37,836 nucleotides of DNA from an uncultured bacterium (GTDB lineage: Bacteria; UBP6; UBA1177), in assembly GCA_905233945.1 (NCBI GenBank), contig CAJOFY010000027.1, forward strand, positions 1 to 37,836. Direction: 5' to 3'. Shown in pieces: positions 33,971 through 37,836 of the stretch. Under the pieces are notes generated by a model, which ran no database searches, had not been told where the DNA came from, and was given only the letters and a program-made list of their open reading frames with translations. Positions within the stretch are counted from its first letter, which is position 1; each line of letters opens with the position of its first letter. A program made the translations under genes and the position numbers.

Positions 33971-34792
33971 ATGGTAACCAGAGAAGATTTTCATTACAAT
34001 TTTCTTAAAAATGTTATAATTAGATTAGACTTCCAAGGAGTGCTGGAAACAGAAATGGACAAAGTGCTTGTCCTAATTAAACCATTTGCTAAAGAAAGAG
34101 GTTTCTCTAAATATGTTGAGAAAAATACGAAGCAAATAGATATTGCTTTTACAAATAATGAAACCCCGGAATCTATAGAAACAACCAATAAAATAAGAAA
34201 TCAAAAAGTCTATTCTTTTATTGATGAAAATCGCGGCTTTGCTTTGGGAGTTTCGAATACTTTTGTCTGTTTGCAGATCAACACGGTTCACTATGTTCCT
34301 TTTGATGAATACTGCGATATAATTCCGATAGTATCTGATTTCTATAAAAACAGTATCGATTTTTTTTCTGTTACGAGATTCGGAATTCGCAAGATCAATG
34401 AATGTCTGATTGAAAACAAGAACGAAATCGGGTACTATTTCAACCCGTCATATTTTAATTTCTACAATTGTATCGAAGAAGCGGATACCATTCAAAGCAA
34501 TCACGTAAATATATTTAAATGCGGCGAATACCATGTTAATTTGATAACAAATATTGCTCAGGGAAAGTTCGAGGGGAACCCGTTGTACAGCGTTCGCCTT
34601 GACATAGATACATATTTGGATAAATCGGAAGAAATATTATTGCTTCTGAGTGAGTCAGGAAAAATGACTGAAATGAATGACCTGATTTTTAAAATCTACA
34701 CATCCTCTTTAACCGATAAATTTATTTCGTTGTTAACATCGGATGACAATTTTGACAATACAATAATGCGCGGAGTTGAAAGAAATGACTAA
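33971..34792 (+). CDS. TIGR04255-like protein
   Basis: A 273-residue protein with no signal peptide or membrane helix. The pattern SFIDENRGFALGVSNTFVCLQINTVHY..FDEY followed by FFSVTRFGIRKINECLI resembles the sporadic TIGR04255 family. That family is often seen in accessory and defence regions and has no established biochemical role. GGAGG lies seven bases before the ATG. The stop overlaps the start of the Panacea gene by eight bases, so the two are co-translated. Family assignment is from pattern memory and moderately sure. Confidence 0.62.
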   Translation: MVTREDFHYNFLKNVIIRLDFQGVLETEMDKVLVLIKPFAKERGFSKYVEKNTKQIDIAFTNNETPESIETTNKIRNQKVYSFIDENRGFALGVSNTFVCLQINTVHYVPFDEYCDIIPIVSDFYKNSIDFFSVTRFGIRKINECLIENKNEIGYYFNPSYFNFYNCIEEADTIQSNHVNIFKCGEYHVNLITNIAQGKFEGNPLYSVRLDIDTYLDKSEEILLLLSESGKMTEMNDLIFKIYTSSLTDKFISLLTSDDNFDNTIMRGVERND

Positions 34793-35303
34793 TTCATACT
34801 TCAAATCATTTGCCATGAGCGAACCGAATATAAGTGAAACCTTGAATAATCCGGATCATTGTTTTGGAGACATCTATGATTTGGCGAACTCGTTTTTGGC
34901 CATTGAATCAATGACGCATAAAAAATTACAGAAGTTGTGCTACTATGCAAAGGCTTGGTATCTTGCTATTAACGACACAAATTTAGTGAGCGAACCTTTT
35001 GAAGCATGGGTTCATGGAGCGGTTCAACCACAACTTTATCAAAAATACCGGGCTTATGGATTTCAGCCTATTCCAATGTATACAGGCTCTCTTAATGATT
35101 TGCCGGAAGAATTCTTGAGTTTTGCAAGGGAAATTTTTAGCTCATACGGTGATTTGACAGGTGACGATCTGGAAAAGCTGAATCACAGTGAAATGCCTTG
35201 GCAAAATGCACGAAAAGGACTTGAACCATGGCAAAACTCAGGCAACGAAATAAGCGAAGAAGACATGAAAACTTATTATCGAGGTCTGTTGAGTGAAGAA
35301 TAA
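34785..35303 (+). CDS. Panacea-domain (DUF4065) antitoxin-like protein
   Basis: A 172-residue protein with the Panacea/SocA-like signature: IYDLANSFLAIESMTHKKLQKLCYYAKAWYLA, then EPFEAWVHGAVQPQLYQKYRAYG, and the late PWQNAR...ISEEDMKTYYRGLL. Panacea domains neutralise many unrelated toxins encoded beside them. ATG 34785 is preferred to TTG 34776 because GGAG at 34772-34775 is better spaced. It overlaps the gene before by 8 bases and the gene after by 11. Confidence 0.85.
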   Translation: MTNSYFKSFAMSEPNISETLNNPDHCFGDIYDLANSFLAIESMTHKKLQKLCYYAKAWYLAINDTNLVSEPFEAWVHGAVQPQLYQKYRAYGFQPIPMYTGSLNDLPEEFLSFAREIFSSYGDLTGDDLEKLNHSEMPWQNARKGLEPWQNSGNEISEEDMKTYYRGLLSEE

Positions 35304-35733
35304 GGATATTCCAAAGGCAACGAAACCTTCACAAAATCAAATAAAAAAACCTGATTTCATTCCAACAGATGACAAGATAAAATTTTCTTTTTCTGCCTTG
35401 GAGAGAAATGAGTATTTTGATTTTGATGTAAGTCATCCGAATTGGGCATCAAAATTGTTTGATATGCTTAAAAATGCATCAAATTTTTCCTTTGAAGATT
35501 TGAAAAAACTTGGAACTTATAGAGTTCACAATCATGAAAATGCTAAACCGCCATGTTCATTACCTAACGGAGTTAGACTAAAAGATCTTTATCAAATTCG
35601 CATTGACAAATCACACGGTGGAATACACGGTGTGTTCTATGAAAATATCTTTTATGTAATATGGCTCGATCCCCTGCATAACATGTATCCAGATTCTAAA
35701 TATGGCGGTTTGAAAACTATCAATCCTTTATAA
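35293..35733 (+). CDS. Candidate toxin with RelE-like C-terminus
   Basis: A 146-residue small basic protein starting at GTG inside the Panacea gene, with GAGG nine bases upstream. The N-terminal 30 residues are Lys/Pro-rich and probably disordered. The end (LKDLYQIRID, then GIHGVFYENIFYVIWLDPLHNMYPD) has the strand-strand and terminal His/Tyr pattern of RelE/YoeB-like folds. Position next to a Panacea antitoxin suggests it is the toxin. This is inference; no family name is certain. Confidence 0.6.
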   Translation: MKNKDIPKATKPSQNQIKKPDFIPTDDKIKFSFSALERNEYFDFDVSHPNWASKLFDMLKNASNFSFEDLKKLGTYRVHNHENAKPPCSLPNGVRLKDLYQIRIDKSHGGIHGVFYENIFYVIWLDPLHNMYPDSKYGGLKTINPL

Positions 35734-35759
35734 AAAGCATATTTGTAAAAAAATTCTAA

Positions 35760-36323
35760 ACCAAAAAGGAAAGACTTATCCGCATGAAACCGCCGCGCGT
35801 AGTTTCAAAGCGTGAAAGAGTTCTTTTCCCGATAGTTGCATTCATCGTCTGCACATTCATCGCTCCCGGCGGACTTCCTCTGATCGGTATGCTGCTTCTC
35901 GGCAACATCATCAAGGAATCGGGCGTAACAGACAGACTTTCGAAGACTGCAAGCAACGCTCTTATCGATATCGTAACCGTTCTTATCGGTATCACGGTCG
36001 GTGCTTCTACAAGTGCTCAGACCTTTCTGACACCTGCTTCGATCAAAATTTTTGCTCTCGGCGCACTTTCTTTCATGATTTCAACAGCCGGCGGCGTTCT
36101 GATCGCGAAACTCATCAACTGCTTCCTGAAACCGGGCAACAAACTCAATCCGATCATCGGATGCGCTGGTGTTTCCGCGGTTCCCGACAGTGCACGTGTT
36201 GCACAGAATATCGGTAAACAGGCTGATCCCACGAACTACCTTCTTATGCACGCAATGGCTCCGAACGTAGCAGGCGTTGGCAGGTATATTGCTCGGAATC
36301 ATCCCGCACTAAGCGTTATTTAA
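35760..36323 (+). pseudogene. Displaced 3' fragment of mmdB (copy 2)
   Basis: Encodes the last ~185 residues of a decarboxylase beta subunit, starting abruptly at 'TKKERLIRMKPPR'. It has no start or ribosome site of its own. It is 519 bases collinear with mmdB copy 1. Of 25 differences, 24 are silent and one changes Ala to Pro. After VAGV the frame reads GRYIARNHPALSVI and stops at 36321-36323. Another frame over the same bases reads ALAGILLGIIPH and stops at 36310, which looks like the family's normal last helix. It is probably not translated. Confidence 0.85.
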
Positions 36324-36341
36324 GCTTTTCGTGATTTTACG

Positions 36342-36367
36342 GGCTCCCTTAGGGGAGCCTTTTTTTT
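36342..36367 (+). terminator. Intrinsic terminator after mmdB copy 2
   Basis: GGCTCCC - TTAG - GGGAGCC followed by eight T. It is the counterpart of the hairpin at 31632, in the same position relative to the repeat, but differs in stem sequence. Confidence 0.92.
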
Positions 36368-36388
36368 ATTTATTTTGTTAGCTTCTAT

Positions 36389-36427
36389 TGAAAAAAATTG
36401 CCCGAAGTGGCAAAAATTTTCAGTGGA
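36389..36427 (+). repeat. DUF4143 leader repeat, unit 1
   Basis: 39 bases matching 36462-36500 at 35 positions. It contains the inverted repeat TTGCC-CGAAGT-GGCAA. Confidence 0.85.
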
Positions 36428-36461
36428 AGTTGATTTCTAATAGCTTTGAAGTATATTCGAC

Positions 36462-36500
36462 TGAAAAAAAATGCCCAAAGTGGCAAAAATTTTCAACGGA
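36462..36500 (+). repeat. DUF4143 leader repeat, unit 2
   Basis: Second 39-base unit, 73 bases downstream of the first. It contains TGCC-CAAAGT-GGCA and ends in the bases that begin the ribosome site of the ATPase gene. Confidence 0.85.
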
Positions 36501-36506
36501 GGTCGC

Positions 36507-37742
36507 ATGAACGGGATAAAAAGAAACACTTATCTGGACAAACTTATAAGCAGTCGGGGAAACGGACTTATAAAAATAGTGACGGGAATCAGGCGTTGCG
36601 GCAAATCGTATCTGCTTGATCCTATTTTTAAAAATTATTTGATTGAAACAGGGATCCCTGAAGATCATATTATTAAAATAGAGCTGGACAGGGCGGCTAA
36701 CAGAAAATATCACAAAGATCCTGAAGCTTTCGACAAATATATCCGTTCTTTCGTAAAGGATGAGCAGATTTACTACATAATTCTGGATGAAATACAACTG
36801 GTTGAAGGTTTTGAACTGGTGCTTAACGGTCTTTTGTATGAAAGGAATCTGGATATTTATGTTACAGGAAGCAATTCGAAGTTTCTTTCTTCTGATATAA
36901 TTACTGAATTCAGGGGACGTGGCGATCAGATAAGAGTTTATCCGCTTACATTTTCGGAATTCTTGGCGGCTTGCGGCAAAGATAAATACGATGCTTTGAA
37001 TGAATATCTTACTTTCGGCGGAATGCCGCTGATCCTTTCAAAAGAGAGCGATTCGGAGAAATCAAAGTATCTCAAGGAACTTTTCGAAGAAACCTATTTC
37101 CGTGATATAATCGAGCGGAATAATGTGAAAAGAAAAGATGTGCTTGACGGTATCGTGAACGTGCTGGCATCTTCTGTCGGCTCTCTGACCAATCCGCTGA
37201 AAATTTATGACACTTTCAAAAGTAAGGGCGAAAAAGAGATTTCCCTGAATACAGTCAACTCTTATGTCGAACATCTGGAAAATGCCTTCATTGTCGAAAA
37301 AGCTCTGCGTTATGATATTAAAGGACGAAAATACATAAATACACCGTCAAAATATTATTTTTCCGATCTGGGGCTCCGCAATGCAAGGCTGAATTTCAGG
37401 CAGCAGGAAGATACTCATCTCATGGAAAACGCAATATTCAATGAACTTATTGCAAGAGGTTTCAATGTGGATGTCGGTGTTGTCGAGATTCGGGAAAACG
37501 GAAAACGCATTCAGACAGAAGTTGATTTTGTCTGCAACGAAGGAAACAACAGATACTATATTCAGTCTGCATTCAGCCTTGAAACACATGAAAAAACACT
37601 GCAGGAAAGCAGACCGCTGAACAATATTCCGGACAGCTTCAAAAAAATTATCGTCGTGAAGGATCATATAAAACCGTGGCGGACCGAGGACGGGATATTG
37701 ATAATCGGAATTTATGATTTTTTATTAGATGTCAATGAATAA
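36507..37742 (+). CDS. AAA ATPase with DUF4143 domain (2)
   Basis: A 411-residue ATPase. Walker A variant GIRRCGKS is at 27-34, Walker B is IILDEIQ, sensor-like YVTGSNSKFLSSDI follows, and FRGRGDQIRVYPLTFSEF and GGMPLIL precede the DUF4143 region. The C-terminal nuclease-like motif is degenerate: TEVDFVCNEGNNRYYIQSA lacks the ExK seen in the homologue at 25443. ATG 36507 follows GGAGG by four bases; the longer frame from 36471 would start inside the leader repeat. Function unknown. The 94 bases after its stop show no clear gene or strong terminator. Confidence 0.9.
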   Translation: MNGIKRNTYLDKLISSRGNGLIKIVTGIRRCGKSYLLDPIFKNYLIETGIPEDHIIKIELDRAANRKYHKDPEAFDKYIRSFVKDEQIYYIILDEIQLVEGFELVLNGLLYERNLDIYVTGSNSKFLSSDIITEFRGRGDQIRVYPLTFSEFLAACGKDKYDALNEYLTFGGMPLILSKESDSEKSKYLKELFEETYFRDIIERNNVKRKDVLDGIVNVLASSVGSLTNPLKIYDTFKSKGEKEISLNTVNSYVEHLENAFIVEKALRYDIKGRKYINTPSKYYFSDLGLRNARLNFRQQEDTHLMENAIFNELIARGFNVDVGVVEIRENGKRIQTEVDFVCNEGNNRYYIQSAFSLETHEKTLQESRPLNNIPDSFKKIIVVKDHIKPWRTEDGILIIGIYDFLLDVNE

Positions 37743-37836
37743 CAATCTATCAACAAGATCATCTTTCCGGCTATCTAAAAACAACTAAACAAAACCTTGT
37801 TTTGCCTTGAACGATGTCGGATTTTAAATAAATTTT

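Larger units (their letters stand above)
31656..35759 (+). mobile_element. ~4.1-kb defence islet inserted between two copies of the mmdB 3' end
   Basis: This stretch is visibly AT-richer, with different codon choice from its flanks, most strongly in 31701-33960. It carries a GmrSD-type restriction gene and a three-gene overlapping cluster, all on the plus strand. It is bounded by direct copies of mmdB sequence. No integrase, transposase or terminal inverted repeat is visible, so it may have arrived by homologous recombination or with an integrase supplied elsewhere. Confidence 0.6.

Noticed and set aside
31656-35759. Calling the islet a transposon or integron cassette array
   Set aside because: No transposase, integrase, terminal inverted repeats or attC-like sites are visible; the flanking repeats are pieces of mmdB.
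37790-37804. CAAAAC / GTTTTG hairpin after the last ATPase gene as terminator
   Set aside because: AT-only-like stem of six pairs with a 3-base loop and no T-run.

Overview
The window is a compact bacterial chromosome segment with no stretch over 300 bases lacking a gene, and no tRNA, rRNA, CRISPR array, transposase or integrase that I can see. It suggests a Gram-negative anaerobic fermenter: there are lipoproteins, signal peptides, a Na+-pumping methylmalonyl-CoA decarboxylase operon, and secreted subtilases with cysteine-rich, MopE-like and Asp/Ser-rich tails of the kind common in Myxococcota/Bradymonadales-like lineages. A Bacteroidetes-type inositol-phosphate synthase is also present. The phylum is only a guess.

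Layout. Positions 1-9555 (minus strand) hold hlyIII-family gene > sbcD > sbcC > TPR membrane protein > leuS (leuS runs off the left edge). Positions 9665-10564 encode an EGF-like lipoprotein with 24-bp coding repeats. Positions 10704-12082 hold inositol-phosphate synthase and its terminator. Positions 12286-13979 hold a small lipoprotein coupled to aspartokinase. From 14125 the plus strand carries two tandem paralogous S8 proteases, an SDR, a TerB_N/TerB_C protein broken by a frameshift, and a BrxD-type (DUF2791) ATPase. Positions 23046-26684 (minus) hold fabZ coupled to an ankyrin protein, a RelB/ParE-type toxin-antitoxin pair, and a DUF4143 ATPase.

Positions 26870-31657 hold mce-mmdA-oadG-bccp-mmdB, the methylmalonyl-CoA decarboxylase operon, which probably makes propionyl-CoA while exporting Na+. 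The last ~520 bp of mmdB occur again at 35760-36278. Between the two copies lies a visibly AT-richer ~4.1-kb islet with a GmrSD-type (DUF262/DUF1524) restriction gene and a three-gene overlapping cluster: TIGR04255-like, Panacea/DUF4065 antitoxin-like, and a small RelE-like candidate toxin. A second DUF4143 ATPase follows at 36507-37742, preceded by a duplicated palindromic leader.

The main points for a second look are the defence islet framed by a diverged duplicate of mmdB, the candidate three-gene Panacea module inside it, and the TerB/BrxD pair. The TerB frame is broken exactly where deletion between two 10-bp direct repeats would restore it. No database search was possible; family names come from motif recognition.
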